The notes: generated from the sequence alone by a model not told the origin. 64,000 nt of DNA from Bog-473 sp963828825 (GCA_963828825.1 CAWHGF010000004.1:930001-994000), one strand, 5' to 3'. Counted from the first letter of the stretch, positions 26,188 through 35,413 are shown. Numbers and translations: made by a program.

Positions 26188-26637
26188 CTACGCGACGGCG
26201 GCGGCCAGGTTAGCCAGGGTCGACGCCATCTCCTGCTCGGCATGCTCGGCACTGTGGTCACCCATGACCCGCGCCACGGTGACGAACCAGGGCTTGCGGT
26301 GGTCCGCCCACGATTCGGTCACCCGGCAGCCGGCATCGGTCTCCTCGAACTCGTAGCGCCAATTGGCCACCGCCAACGGGCCGGACGTCACCGCGAACTC
26401 GAACACCTTGTTGGGCTCGCAGACGATGACGGTCACGGTGGTGGACCAGCGACGGACCCCGTTCTTGTTTGTGCCCTTGAAGACGGCGCCGAGGGCCGGC
26501 CCCGTGGCGCCCTTCACCCACTTGCCGCCGGCGTTCTCGGGCGACCACTCCCCCATCCGGGGCAGGTCAGCGACCAGAGCCCAGACCCTCTCGGCGGGCG
26601 CGGCGATGTCCAGCGAGGCGGCGGTGGGGTAGGCCAT
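26188..26637 (-). CDS. SRPBCC-family (polyketide cyclase/START-like) protein
   Basis: A 149-residue helix-grip protein: AASLDIAAPAERVWALVADL is the N-terminal strand-helix pair, RMGEWSPENAGGKWVKG and VCEPNKVFEFAV follow, and the C-terminus is a long helix ending EMASTLANLAAAVA. The family binds hydrophobic ligands in a deep cavity. Two ATGs are possible, 26661 and 26637. The first would share its CCATGG with the start of the divergent aldolase gene, so 26637 is preferred. No pathway is implied beyond its aldolase neighbour. Confidence 0.82.
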   Translation of the reverse strand: MAYPTAASLDIAAPAERVWALVADLPRMGEWSPENAGGKWVKGATGPALGAVFKGTNKNGVRRWSTTVTVIVCEPNKVFEFAVTSGPLAVANWRYEFEETDAGCRVTESWADHRKPWFVTVARVMGDHSAEHAEQEMASTLANLAAAVA

Positions 26638-26659
26638 GCGCAGACGATAGTTTGAAGCC

Positions 26660-27481
26660 ATGGAACAAGCCCTTTCCGACACTGCCCCGGTGGCCACCGG
26701 GGCACCCACGGAGGGCAAGCGCATGCTCGCCATGCCGGCCCCCCCGAAGTTCGCCACGCTTGAAGAGGAGCGCCTGCACCGCAAGCAGAAGCTCGCCGGC
26801 GCACTGCGGCTGTTCGGTCGCTTCGGCTTCTCCGAGGGTGTGGCAGGGCACATCACCGCCCGCGACCCGGAACTGACCGACCACTTCTGGGTGAACCCCT
26901 TCGGCATGAGCTTCCGCCACGTCCGGGTCTCCGACCTGATCCTGGTAAGTCACACCGGAGAGGTCGTCGAGGGCAACCGCCCGGTCAACCCGGCCGCTTT
27001 CGCCATCCATTCCGCCGTGCACGCGGCACGGCCCGACGTCGTCGCCGCCGCACACGCCCACTCGGTCTACGGCAAGGCGTGGTCCGCCCTGGGGCGCCCG
27101 CTCGATCCCATCACGCAGGACGCGTGCGTGTTCTACGAGGACCACACGGTGTGCGAGGAGGGCGGCGGCGCCATCGTGCTCGAGGAGGCGGCGGCCAAGG
27201 CGCTGGCGGCCGCGCTCGGTCCACACAAGGCCACGATCCACCGCAACCACGGACTGTTCACCGTCGGGCACTCGGTCGACGAGGCCGCATGGTGGTTCAT
27301 CACCATGGAGCGCTCCTGCCAGGCGCAGCTGCTGGCCGAGGCGGCGGGCACGCCGGTGCTCATCGACGACGAGGGGGCGCGCTACACGCGCGACCACAGC
27401 GCCTCGCATGGCGCGGGCTGGTTCTCGTTCCAGCCGCTGTGGGACGAGATCTCGCGCAGCGAGCCCGATCTCATCGAGTAG
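26660..27481 (+). CDS. Class II aldolase/adducin-family protein
   Basis: A 273-residue zinc-type class II aldolase/adducin domain protein. The family signature is visible as GRFGFSEGVAGHITARDPE, FWVNPFGMSFRHVRVSDLIL, RPDVVAAAHAHSVYGKAWS with the paired metal-binding histidines, and the later IHRNHGLFTVG with a third His. Members include fuculose- and ribulose-phosphate aldolases, but the long N-terminal form with VNPFG and HAHS is usually annotated only as aldolase/adducin of unknown substrate. It is divergent from the SRPBCC gene with a very short gap. Nothing nearby suggests a sugar pathway. Confidence 0.85.
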   Translation: MEQALSDTAPVATGAPTEGKRMLAMPAPPKFATLEEERLHRKQKLAGALRLFGRFGFSEGVAGHITARDPELTDHFWVNPFGMSFRHVRVSDLILVSHTGEVVEGNRPVNPAAFAIHSAVHAARPDVVAAAHAHSVYGKAWSALGRPLDPITQDACVFYEDHTVCEEGGGAIVLEEAAAKALAAALGPHKATIHRNHGLFTVGHSVDEAAWWFITMERSCQAQLLAEAAGTPVLIDDEGARYTRDHSASHGAGWFSFQPLWDEISRSEPDLIE

Positions 27482-27490
27482 ATCCCCCGC

Positions 27491-27520
27491 CTCGTTTCGC
27501 CTCGTTTCGCCTCGTTTCGC
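27491..27520. repeat. Three exact copies of a 10-bp unit
   Basis: CTCGTTTCGC is repeated three times directly after the aldolase stop codon. Confidence 0.95.
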
Positions 27521-27648
27521 CACGCAACGGAGGAACAAAACTGGCGAATTCGGCCGAAACCAAGGTATTCCCATTTCCGGCAACGCCCCGCAGTAGGGTC
27601 TGCGCAACTGCGAGGCGCTCCCCTGCGTCCCGGATCAGAGGGGTTCAT

Positions 27649-29565
27649 ATGAAATCTGCCGTCCGCATTGCGGCTCCTGTCTTGGCCTGCGCGCTCATGG
27701 GCGCCTGGCTGTTCCTCGGTACTGCGCCCGGAGGTGCGGCAAACCCAACGGTGCCGGCCACCGTCACCGCGTCCACCTGGACGGCCGCCACGAGCGCGCC
27801 GGCGGTGACCGACGGTTCCTTCGGCGGGGTCTCCTGTGCCAACGCCGACTTCTGCGTGGGCGTGGGCAATCAGACCGTGGCCGGTCTCCTTGAGCCGCTG
27901 GTTGAGCAGTGGACAGGCGCGACATGGACGTTGGTCACGACACCCTCCCTAAGTGGAGAAGGTGGTCTCTCCGCAGTGAGCTGCGCCACCGCGACGCTGT
28001 GTATGGCGGTTGGTTTCGTGGGTTCGAACACGCTGATCGAGCAGTGGAACGGGTCCTCGTGGACCGTCGTGACCAGTCCCAACTTGGCCGGCTTCACCGA
28101 CAACGGCCTGGCCGGGGTGTCGTGCCCCAGCACCACCTTCTGCACGGCGGTCGGTACGGCCAGCGGCAGCGGCAGCACGTACGCCCCGACGGCAGCGAGC
28201 TGGAACGGGACTGCCTGGACGGCCCAGACCGTCCCGACCACCGGTCTTGGCAGCGGCCCGCAGTTCAACGCCGTTTCCTGCACGTCGTCGACGATGTGTA
28301 TCGCCGTCGGCAACTCGGCCGGGATCAGCTCGAGCATGGCCGAGCAATGGAACGGCACCGCCTGGTCCGTCGTATCGACCCCGAACCCCGCCGGACAGAC
28401 CACCGTCGACCTCGTCGGCGTCTCGTGCGTCGGCACCGCCTGGTGCACGGCAGTCGGCTATGACTCCGGCACCACCGCGTACAAGACGCTGATCGAGCAG
28501 TGGAACGGCTCCAGCTGGTCGATCGTCGCGAGTCCGGATGCGGGCACGGTCGACAACCAACTTTACGGCATCGACTGCTTCAGCATGACCTCATGCTCGG
28601 CCGTGGGGTCAGCGGGCAACGCCACGGAGGCACTCGCCTGGGACGGCACAACGTGGACGATTCCGACGACGCCGAACCAGCCCGGCGCGGACAGCACCGC
28701 ACTGGCCGCGGTCTCGTGCGTCACCGACTGGGCCTGCGTCGGACTCGGCACGAGCACGCTCGGCGTCACCAGCAGCGCGTACGCGGCCAGCGCACCGATC
28801 GCCCGCTCGGGCTACCGCTTCGTCGCATCCGACGGCGGCGTCTTCTCCTACGGGAACGGCGCACCGTTCCTCGGCTCCATGGGCGGGTCGCCGCTCAACC
28901 AGCCGATCGTCGGCATGGCCGTCATGCCCGCTGGGGACGGCTACTACCTCGTGGCCTCCGACGGCGGCATCTTCAACTATGGATCCGCCAAATTCTACGG
29001 CTCGACCGGGGGCGTGCACCTGAACGCGCCGGTCGTCGGCATGGCGGTGACCGCCGATGGCGCCGGCTACTGGCTCGTGGCCTCCGACGGCGGCATCTTC
29101 AGCTACGGCGACGCCCAGTTCTACGGGTCGACCGGATCGATCCACTTGAACAAGCCGATCGTGGGCATGGCCGCCACGCCGGATGGCCGGGGCTACTACC
29201 TGGTGGCCTCCGACGGCGGCATCTTCAACTACGGCGACGCCACGTTCCAGGGCTCGGCCGGGTCGTTGACCCTCAACAAGCCAGTGGTCGGCATGAGCGC
29301 ACCCGTGAGCGGCGGCTACTACCTGGTGGCCACCGACGGCGGCATCTTCACCTACCCGACAACGGGAGGGCCGCCCTTCTACGGCTCGACGGGCTCGATC
29401 AAACTCAACAAGCCGATCGTGGGGATGACCGCGGTCGCCGGCGGCTACTACCTGAGCGGTTCGGACGGCGGGGTCTTCACCTATCCAACGACGAATGGCC
29501 CGACCTTCTACGGCTCGACGGGCTCGATCGTGCTCAACAAGCCGATCGTGGGGATCTCCGGGTAA
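27649..29565 (+). CDS. Secreted two-part repeat protein (Cys-pair repeats plus 42-residue repeats)
   Basis: A 638-residue exported protein; the signal peptide (MKSAVRIAAPVLACALMGAW, about 1-36) has an AxA-like cleavage region. The N-terminal half (about 60-380) has seven repeats centred on VSCxxxxxCxAVG, for instance VSCATATLCMAVG and VSCPSTTFCTAVG, followed by EQWNGSSW-type strands. This would fit a beta-propeller with one disulfide per blade. The C-terminal half has six repeats of GYYLVASDGGIFNYG ... LNKPIVGMA. The same C-terminal repeat ends the protein encoded at 31257. AGAGGGG precedes ATG 27649. Function is unknown; surface binding or cell-wall attachment is a guess. Confidence 0.85.
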   Translation: MKSAVRIAAPVLACALMGAWLFLGTAPGGAANPTVPATVTASTWTAATSAPAVTDGSFGGVSCANADFCVGVGNQTVAGLLEPLVEQWTGATWTLVTTPSLSGEGGLSAVSCATATLCMAVGFVGSNTLIEQWNGSSWTVVTSPNLAGFTDNGLAGVSCPSTTFCTAVGTASGSGSTYAPTAASWNGTAWTAQTVPTTGLGSGPQFNAVSCTSSTMCIAVGNSAGISSSMAEQWNGTAWSVVSTPNPAGQTTVDLVGVSCVGTAWCTAVGYDSGTTAYKTLIEQWNGSSWSIVASPDAGTVDNQLYGIDCFSMTSCSAVGSAGNATEALAWDGTTWTIPTTPNQPGADSTALAAVSCVTDWACVGLGTSTLGVTSSAYAASAPIARSGYRFVASDGGVFSYGNGAPFLGSMGGSPLNQPIVGMAVMPAGDGYYLVASDGGIFNYGSAKFYGSTGGVHLNAPVVGMAVTADGAGYWLVASDGGIFSYGDAQFYGSTGSIHLNKPIVGMAATPDGRGYYLVASDGGIFNYGDATFQGSAGSLTLNKPVVGMSAPVSGGYYLVATDGGIFTYPTTGGPPFYGSTGSIKLNKPIVGMTAVAGGYYLSGSDGGVFTYPTTNGPTFYGSTGSIVLNKPIVGISG

Positions 29566-29660
29566 GCCCGGCGGGAGGGGGTCGGTCCGCCGCGCGGTCC
29601 CCTCCCGGCAAGCGGCGGTGGCCTGCCCAAAGCAGGGGAACGGCGGATTCCCCGCGGAAC

Positions 29661-29674
29661 GAGAACGTGTTCTA
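29661..29674. promoter_or_regulatory. KstR-like operator upstream of a FadD19-like gene
   Basis: GAGAACGTGTTCTA matches TnnAACnnGTTnnA, the KstR operator known from mycobacteria, with one mismatch at the first base. The core AGAAC/GTTCT is a perfect palindrome. It ends 11 bases before ATG 29686, where a bound repressor would block the promoter or early transcript. Confidence 0.7.
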
Positions 29675-29685
29675 ATCTCGCGCCG

Positions 29686-31332
29686 ATGGAGTTCAACCTC
29701 GCCGACCTGTTCGAGGCAGCCGTCGATGCCTATCCCGAGCGGGAGTACCTCGTGGCCAACGGCAAGCGGCGGACCTACGCCGAGATGGAGGCCCGGGCCA
29801 ACCAGCTGGCGCACCATTTGGCCGCCCAGGGGATCGGTCCGGGAGACCATGTCGGGATTTACGCCTACAACTCGGTCGAATGGGTCGAGACCGCTTGGGC
29901 CGTCTTCAAGCTGCGGGCGATCTGGATCAACATCAACTATCGCTACGTCAGAGACGAGCTCCGTTACCTGCTGGCCAACGCCAACCTCCAGGCGCTCGTC
30001 TACCAGCGTGAGTTCTCCCCGCTGGTGGCGGCGCTGCTCCCGGAGCTCCCGCTGTTGCGGCACGTCATCGTGATCGAGGACGGCAGCGACGTGGAGCCGG
30101 CGCCGGGTGCCGTCGCCTACGAGGACGCACTGGCGGGCCAGTCACACGAACGGGACTTCGGTCCGCGTTCGGGTGACGACCTCTACATCCTCTACACCGG
30201 TGGCACGACCGGGATGCCCAAGGGCGTCGTGTGGCGCCACAAAGACGCGTTCTACGCCCTCGGCGGCGGCACCGACCCCGTCACGAACGTCCGCACCACG
30301 GACCCGACATCCATGGTCGCCAAGGGTGCCGGCGGGGGCCTGGTGCACCTCCCGGTGGCACCACTCATGCACGGTGCCACGCAGTGGTCCGTCATGGGCC
30401 AGAGCTTCGTCGGCTCCAAGATCGTCCTGATGGCCAAGTTCGACCCGCACGAGGTCTGGCGGCTGGTCGGCGAGGAGAAAGTCAACTCCGTGATGATCAC
30501 CGGCGACGCCATGGGCAAGCCGTTGATCGAGTCATTGGACGACGAGGGCACGGACCACGACCTGTCGTCGCTCGTGGCCGTGGTGTCGTCGGCGGCTCTC
30601 TTCTCCGCCCCCGTCAAGGACCAGTTCTTCGAGCAGCTCCCCACTCTGGTGATCACCGACGCCATCGGCTCCTCGGAGGGCGGGAACAACGGCATGACCG
30701 TGGTCACGGCCGGCAACACGGCCATGAGGAGCGGACCGACTGTGCACCTCCTGGGCGAGACGGTCGTCTTCGACGAGAACCTGGAGCTGGTGGAGCCGGG
30801 GTCGGGCGTCATCGGCAAGATCGCCCGGTCGGGCGACATCCCGCTCGGCTACTACAACGACCCGAAGAAGACGGCGGAAGTCTTCATCGAGGTGCGCGGC
30901 ACCCGCTACGTCATGCCGGGTGACTACGCCACGGTGGAGGCCGACGGGTCGATCACCCTGCTCGGTCGAGGGTCGATCGTGATCAACTCCGGCGGCGAGA
31001 AGATCTTCCCCGAGGAGGTCGAATCCGCGGTGCGCTCCCATCCAGACGTCATGGACGCCATCGTGTGCGGGGCGCCCGACGAGCGCTGGGGCCAGACCGT
31101 GGCCGCCATCGTGCAGCCGAGGGTCGGCCATGACGCGCCGTCACTGGACTCCCTCCAGGAGCACTGCCGGGAGTCGATCGCCGGCTACAAGCTGCCCCGC
31201 CGGCTCTATGTCGTCGACGCCGTGGAGCGCTCACCTTCGGGCAAGCCCGACTACACGTGGGCGGCGGCGATCGTCGGCGGCGCGCCGAGAGCCCAGGACG
31301 GTGCGACAGTGCCCAGCCCGTCCAAGTCCTGA
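29686..31332 (+). CDS. fadD19: FadD19-like steroid/long-chain acyl-CoA synthetase
   Basis: A 548-residue AMP-forming acyl-CoA ligase. Motifs are ILYTGGTTGMPKGVVWRHKD, the PLMHGATQWSVMG block, ITGDAMGKPLIESL, TDAIGSSEGGNNGM and YVMPGDYATVEADG, with RGSIVINSGGEKIFPEEVE and the C-terminal SPSGKPDYTWA carrying the A10 Lys. HGATQ, TGDAMxxPL and SGKPDY are shared with Mycobacterium FadD19, which activates the C8 cholesterol side-chain acid (family knowledge). The KstR-like operator directly upstream supports a steroid role. The symbol denotes closest resemblance, not proven orthology. Confidence 0.85.
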   Translation: MEFNLADLFEAAVDAYPEREYLVANGKRRTYAEMEARANQLAHHLAAQGIGPGDHVGIYAYNSVEWVETAWAVFKLRAIWININYRYVRDELRYLLANANLQALVYQREFSPLVAALLPELPLLRHVIVIEDGSDVEPAPGAVAYEDALAGQSHERDFGPRSGDDLYILYTGGTTGMPKGVVWRHKDAFYALGGGTDPVTNVRTTDPTSMVAKGAGGGLVHLPVAPLMHGATQWSVMGQSFVGSKIVLMAKFDPHEVWRLVGEEKVNSVMITGDAMGKPLIESLDDEGTDHDLSSLVAVVSSAALFSAPVKDQFFEQLPTLVITDAIGSSEGGNNGMTVVTAGNTAMRSGPTVHLLGETVVFDENLELVEPGSGVIGKIARSGDIPLGYYNDPKKTAEVFIEVRGTRYVMPGDYATVEADGSITLLGRGSIVINSGGEKIFPEEVESAVRSHPDVMDAIVCGAPDERWGQTVAAIVQPRVGHDAPSLDSLQEHCRESIAGYKLPRRLYVVDAVERSPSGKPDYTWAAAIVGGAPRAQDGATVPSPSKS

Positions 31333-33602
31333 ACAACATTCTCGACAGCTCCATCGGGGCGCGTTACGGTGCGGGCATCACCGGGGGACCCGATACCCAG
31401 CGCACCACCCACCGATCGATCTCGCTGCAGCGAGGCACGGCGCACGCCCTGATCACCGCCTGTGCGGGGATCACGCTGCTCATGGCAATGACCGGCGTGG
31501 CCGCGCTCCAGGCGGCGGCCGCTGCCGCCGGCGTGGCGCACGTCGACGCCACCTCGTCGTGGACCGTGTACCACGGCAACCCGCTGGGCACAGGCGCGGA
31601 CACCTCGGGCGTCACCTTCAATCCGCCGAACCCGGCATGGACGTCACCGGTCCTCGACGGCCAGGTCTACGGCGAGCCCCTCGAGGCGACCGGGCGTGTC
31701 TTCGTGGCGACGGAGAACGACACAATGTACGCGCTGGCCGCCAACACCGGGGCGGTGTTGTGGTCCACCCACGTCGGAACCCCGGTGCCGTCAGGTGACC
31801 TCCCCTGCGGGGACATCAGCCCCCATGTCGGCATCACCGGCACCCCGGTCGTTGACGCGGCGCGGGGGGAGATCTTCGCCGTGGCCGACGAGCTGGTTGG
31901 CGGTGCGCCCGCCCATTTCCTGTTGGGGTTCAACATGTACAGCGGGACCATCGACCTCGACGTGGCCGTCGACCCGCCGGGTCAAGGCCCGGCCGCCATC
32001 CTGCAGCGCACCGGTCTCAACCTGAGCAACGGCAACGTCGTCTTCGGCTACGGGGGCAACGACGGCGATTGCTCGACCTATAGCGGCTGGGTCGTCTCGG
32101 TGCCCGAGGGCGGCGGGACGCCCGGCTACTACCAGGCGGTGCCGATCGGCCACGACGGGGCCGTCTGGATGGGTGGCGCCGCGCCCGAGGTCGACTCGGC
32201 GGGCAACATCTGGGTGGCCACCGGGAACGGGTCGTCGTCGACCCCCTACGACTACGGGGACTCGGTCCTGGAGCTGTCGCCGGGCCTGACTCGCACGCAG
32301 TACTTCGCGCCGAGCACCTGGCAGACCGACAACTCCAGCGATTTCGACCTCGGGTCGAGTTCGCCCGCACTGCTCTCCAACGGGACCATCCTGCAGGTGG
32401 GTAAGTCGTCGACCGCCTACCTACTGAACCAGGCCTCGCTGGGAGGGATCGGTGGGCAGATCGGCTCGCCAATCAGCGCCTGCGGCAGCGACTCCGACGG
32501 CGGGGACGCCATCTCGGGGACCGTCGTCTACGTCCCCTGCGGCAAGGGTGTGCAGGCGATTCAGACCAGCCCGCTCGGCGCTGTGTGGCAGGCGTCCGGG
32601 GCGCACGGCCCTCCGATCACGGCCGGCGGCCTCGTGTGGTCGATCGGTGGGTCGTCGCTCTACGGCCTCAACCCGACGAACGGGGCGGAGGTGCAGCAGG
32701 TCTCGGTCGGCGGCGAGGCCAACCACTTCCCGACCCCGTCGGTCGGCGACGGGCTCCTGCTGGCCCCGTCGACCGATCAGGTCTCTGCCTTCTCCGGCTC
32801 AGCCGGTCTCCCGGGGCCGCCCTCGCCGCCGCCACCGGCGCCGCCCAACTCGTCGTACTGGATGGTCGCCTCCGACGGGGGGATCTTCACCTTCGGCAAC
32901 GCAGGCTTCTACGGCTCTGCCGGCAGCCTGCCGCTGAACAAGCCGGTCGTCGCGATGGCGCCGACTGCATCCAAGGACGGCTACTGGCTGGTGGCCTCCG
33001 ACGGGGGGATCTTCAGCTACGGGGATGCCACGTTCCACGGCTCCATGGGTGGCAAGCCGCTCAACGCGCCGATCGTCGGCATGGCCGCCACCCCTGACGG
33101 AGGCGGGTACTGGTTGGTCGCCTCCGACGGTGGCATCTTCAGCTTCGGCGACGCCGCCTTCCACGGCTCCATGGGCGGCAAGCCGCTGAACAAGCCCATC
33201 GTCGGCATGGCGGCCACGCCGAGCGGGCTGGGGTACTGGCTCGTCGCCTCCGACGGTGGCATCTTCAGCTTCGGCGACGCCGCCTTCCACGGCTCCATGG
33301 GCGGCAAGCCGCTGAACAAGCCCATCGTCGGCATGGCGGCCACGCCGAGCGGGCTGGGGTACTGGCTCGTCGCCTCCGACGGTGGCATCTTCAGCTTCGG
33401 CGACGCCGGCTTCTTCGGGTCCGCCGGGGGGACACCGTTGAACAGGCCGGCCGTCGGGATGGCGGCCACGCCCAACGGCCGCGGGTATTGGATCACCGCG
33501 TCAGACGGGGGCATCTTCAACTACGGGGACGCCAACTTCTACGGGTCCGAGGGAGGCGTGGTGCTCAACAAACCGGTGGTGGGCGTGGCGTCCGCGAGCT
33601 GA
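31257..33602 (+). CDS. Secreted PQQ-propeller-like protein with C-terminal 42-residue repeats
   Basis: An exported protein of up to 781 residues. An N-terminal hydrophobic segment (ALITACAGITLLMAMTGVAA) is the signal. About 330 residues of quinoprotein-like propeller follow (VFVATENDTMYALAANTGAV, then NIWVATGNGS, STAYLLNQAS). A PPPPAPP linker leads to six to seven repeats of YWLVASDGGIFSFGDAAFHG ... LNKPIVGMAATP. The start is uncertain: ATG 31257 overlaps fadD by 76 bases and gives a long polar leader, and no ATG/GTG lies between it and the signal, so a CTG start near 31429 is possible. The shared tail links it to the protein encoded at 27649. No function is assigned. Confidence 0.8.
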   Translation: MGGGDRRRRAESPGRCDSAQPVQVLNNILDSSIGARYGAGITGGPDTQRTTHRSISLQRGTAHALITACAGITLLMAMTGVAALQAAAAAAGVAHVDATSSWTVYHGNPLGTGADTSGVTFNPPNPAWTSPVLDGQVYGEPLEATGRVFVATENDTMYALAANTGAVLWSTHVGTPVPSGDLPCGDISPHVGITGTPVVDAARGEIFAVADELVGGAPAHFLLGFNMYSGTIDLDVAVDPPGQGPAAILQRTGLNLSNGNVVFGYGGNDGDCSTYSGWVVSVPEGGGTPGYYQAVPIGHDGAVWMGGAAPEVDSAGNIWVATGNGSSSTPYDYGDSVLELSPGLTRTQYFAPSTWQTDNSSDFDLGSSSPALLSNGTILQVGKSSTAYLLNQASLGGIGGQIGSPISACGSDSDGGDAISGTVVYVPCGKGVQAIQTSPLGAVWQASGAHGPPITAGGLVWSIGGSSLYGLNPTNGAEVQQVSVGGEANHFPTPSVGDGLLLAPSTDQVSAFSGSAGLPGPPSPPPPAPPNSSYWMVASDGGIFTFGNAGFYGSAGSLPLNKPVVAMAPTASKDGYWLVASDGGIFSYGDATFHGSMGGKPLNAPIVGMAATPDGGGYWLVASDGGIFSFGDAAFHGSMGGKPLNKPIVGMAATPSGLGYWLVASDGGIFSFGDAAFHGSMGGKPLNKPIVGMAATPSGLGYWLVASDGGIFSFGDAGFFGSAGGTPLNRPAVGMAATPNGRGYWITASDGGIFNYGDANFYGSEGGVVLNKPVVGVASAS
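33118..33371. repeat. Two identical 126-bp tandem repeats coding for 42-residue units
   Basis: The stretch 33120-33245 is repeated base for base at 33246-33371, and identity continues about 36 bases into the next unit. Neighbouring units are diverged, so this duplication is recent or kept identical by recombination. It encodes SDGGIFSFGDAAFHGSMGG-type units. Confidence 0.9.
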
Positions 33603-33692
33603 ACGCTCCCGCAGTGCGATGACGCCGGCCGGCATTGGTAGGACGGTTCCATCGGAGAGCAACCGAATCCCGCCCCACGCGATGATGCATGG

Positions 33693-34286
33693 GTGCCGAC
33701 GGGCCGCCTCCTCCTTCTAACCGGCTCCCCCGGCTGCGGCAAGACCACGGTGGCGCCGCTGGTGGCGGATCGCCACGACCCCTCGGCCTGCCTCGACCTG
33801 GACTGGTTCTTCGCCAAGCTGCGGCGGGGGGCGATCGAGCCGTGGCGCGAGGAGGCGCACCGCCAGAACCGGGTCGTGCTGCACGGCGCCGCCGAGGCGG
33901 TGGCCTCCTTCGCCGAAGGCGGCTATTTCACCGTGGGCGAGGGCATCCTCTACCCGTTCATGCTCGACCTCTTCGCAGCGGCGTGCGAGCCGCGCGGCAT
34001 CGCGATGCACTACGCGGTGCTGCGGGCGCCGATCGACCTTGTACAGCAACGGGTGCAGGACCGCAGGATCGAACCAGAGCATGTCGGGGCGCTGGCCGAC
34101 GCCGCCGTGGTCGGGGACCTGTGGACGCAGTTCGAGAACCACGGCGTCGAGGAGCGGCACCGGGTCGACGTGGGCGCCCGCGAGCCGGCCGAAGTGGCCG
34201 AGGAGATCGACCGCCGGCTGGAAACCGACGAATTCCGGCTCGAGGACCAGCCGGGGGCCGCACGAAACGGCTGGAAGAGGGATTAG
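33693..34286 (+). CDS. Small P-loop kinase-like ATPase
   Basis: A 197-residue P-loop NTPase. The Walker A motif GSPGCGKTTVAPLVA is at about 10-20. CLDLDWFFAKLRRG looks like the acidic strand 2 seen in chloramphenicol phosphotransferase, shikimate kinase and zeta-toxin-like kinases. VLRAPIDLVQQRVQDRR is a lid-type Arg-rich helix. It probably phosphorylates a small molecule or nucleotide, but no substrate motif is visible. It overlaps the convergent LLM gene by four bases at its end. Start ATG or GTG 33693 follows no clear Shine-Dalgarno site. Confidence 0.75.
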   Translation: MPTGRLLLLTGSPGCGKTTVAPLVADRHDPSACLDLDWFFAKLRRGAIEPWREEAHRQNRVVLHGAAEAVASFAEGGYFTVGEGILYPFMLDLFAAACEPRGIAMHYAVLRAPIDLVQQRVQDRRIEPEHVGALADAAVVGDLWTQFENHGVEERHRVDVGAREPAEVAEEIDRRLETDEFRLEDQPGAARNGWKRD

Positions 34287-35413
34287 GAGCCGCCGGCGGC
34301 GAGGCGCTGCTTGGTGGTGAGGTGCACCGGGTCCTTGTCGAAGTCCTTCAGCACGTGCTTGCCGAACGTCTCGGTGGCCTCCTCGCACGCCTCGATCGGC
34401 ATGGAGGTCGAGAGCATCCCGAACGAAAGCTGGTCGGCGCCGGTCGCCACGAAACTCTCGACGGCCTTGCCCACCTCGTCGGGAGTGCCGATCGCGGTGA
34501 CACCCGCGGCGATGGCGGCGTCGAGCGTGGCCGCGTCCATGCCGGGAATGATCTCGGGCCACTCCGGGATGCCGGGAGGCCTGGGGAACGTGTCGAGATA
34601 ACGGAAGACCAGGCTCAGGTGGTAGTTGGAGTCGGCCTCGAGGAAGGTCTTGCGCGCCTTGGCGCCGTCCTCCATGCAGATCATCTGCGTCGTGATCATC
34701 ACGTTGTTGTTCACGAAGCCGCCCACCGGGTCGGTGCAGTCCTGGATCTTCTCCTTGTAGCGGCTGACCAGCGGGGTGAGCTGATCGGGCGTGGAGAAGC
34801 CGAAGCACAGCACGCCCACGCCGAGATCGGCGGCCAGGTCGAAGGTGGACGGGCTCCCGGCCGCCATCCAGATGGCCGGGTGGGGCTTCGAGTAGGGCTT
34901 GGGCAGGACGTTACGGGACGGCATGGAGAAGAACTTGCCGTCGTAGCTGTACTCCTCGTCCTTCCACATGCGCACGATCTGCGGCAGGGTCTCGGCGACC
35001 ATCTCGCGGGTGAGATCGGGGTCCTCGATGCCGAAGCCACGCTGCTCGGTCGTGGACGAGCCCCGGCCGGTGCCGAACTCGAAGCGACCCTCGGAGAGGT
35101 GGTCGAGCATGGCGACCCGCTCCGCGATGCGGGCCGGATGGTTCACCGGCGGCGTGATGTTGAAGATGCCCGAGCCGATGTGGATGTTGCTGGTCTTGGC
35201 CGCCACGAACGCGAGGAAGGACTCGGAGGCGGACAGGTGCGAGTACTCGGTCAGGAAGTGGTGCTCGGAGGCCCAGGTGTACTTGAAGCCGGCCTTGTCG
35301 GCCGCCACGATGAACGCGACCTCGTCCATGATGCGGTCGTGCTCCGCCGATACTCCGTGCCGCTCGACGTACCGGGGCAATACGCACGCGGCGTTGAAGA
35401 TGCCGAATTCCAT
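34283..35413 (-). CDS. LLM-class flavin-dependent oxidoreductase
   Basis: A 376-residue luciferase-like monooxygenase family protein. The N-terminus MEFGIFNAACVLPRYVERHG, the FKYTWASEHHFLTEYSHLSA block with the substrate-site His pair, SGIFNITPPVNHPARIAERV, RFEFGTGRGSSTTEQRGFGI and PHPAIWMAAGSPSTFDLAAD are typical of alkanal-type LLM enzymes. It is divergent from a FadD17-like gene and shares with it a gap holding a perfect KstR-like operator, so a role in steroid or fatty-acid oxidation is likely (inference). Flavin or F420 use cannot be decided. Its stop overlaps the end of the convergent kinase gene. Confidence 0.87.
   Translation of the reverse strand: MEFGIFNAACVLPRYVERHGVSAEHDRIMDEVAFIVAADKAGFKYTWASEHHFLTEYSHLSASESFLAFVAAKTSNIHIGSGIFNITPPVNHPARIAERVAMLDHLSEGRFEFGTGRGSSTTEQRGFGIEDPDLTREMVAETLPQIVRMWKDEEYSYDGKFFSMPSRNVLPKPYSKPHPAIWMAAGSPSTFDLAADLGVGVLCFGFSTPDQLTPLVSRYKEKIQDCTDPVGGFVNNNVMITTQMICMEDGAKARKTFLEADSNYHLSLVFRYLDTFPRPPGIPEWPEIIPGMDAATLDAAIAAGVTAIGTPDEVGKAVESFVATGADQLSFGMLSTSMPIEACEEATETFGKHVLKDFDKDPVHLTTKQRLAAGGS

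Noticed and set aside
31257..31332. Alternative that the overlap of fadD and the PQQ-like gene is a true 76-base gene overlap
   Set aside because: Not accepted as certain: the overlapped leader is polar and unlike a signal peptide, so a later non-ATG start may be used. Reported as uncertain instead.
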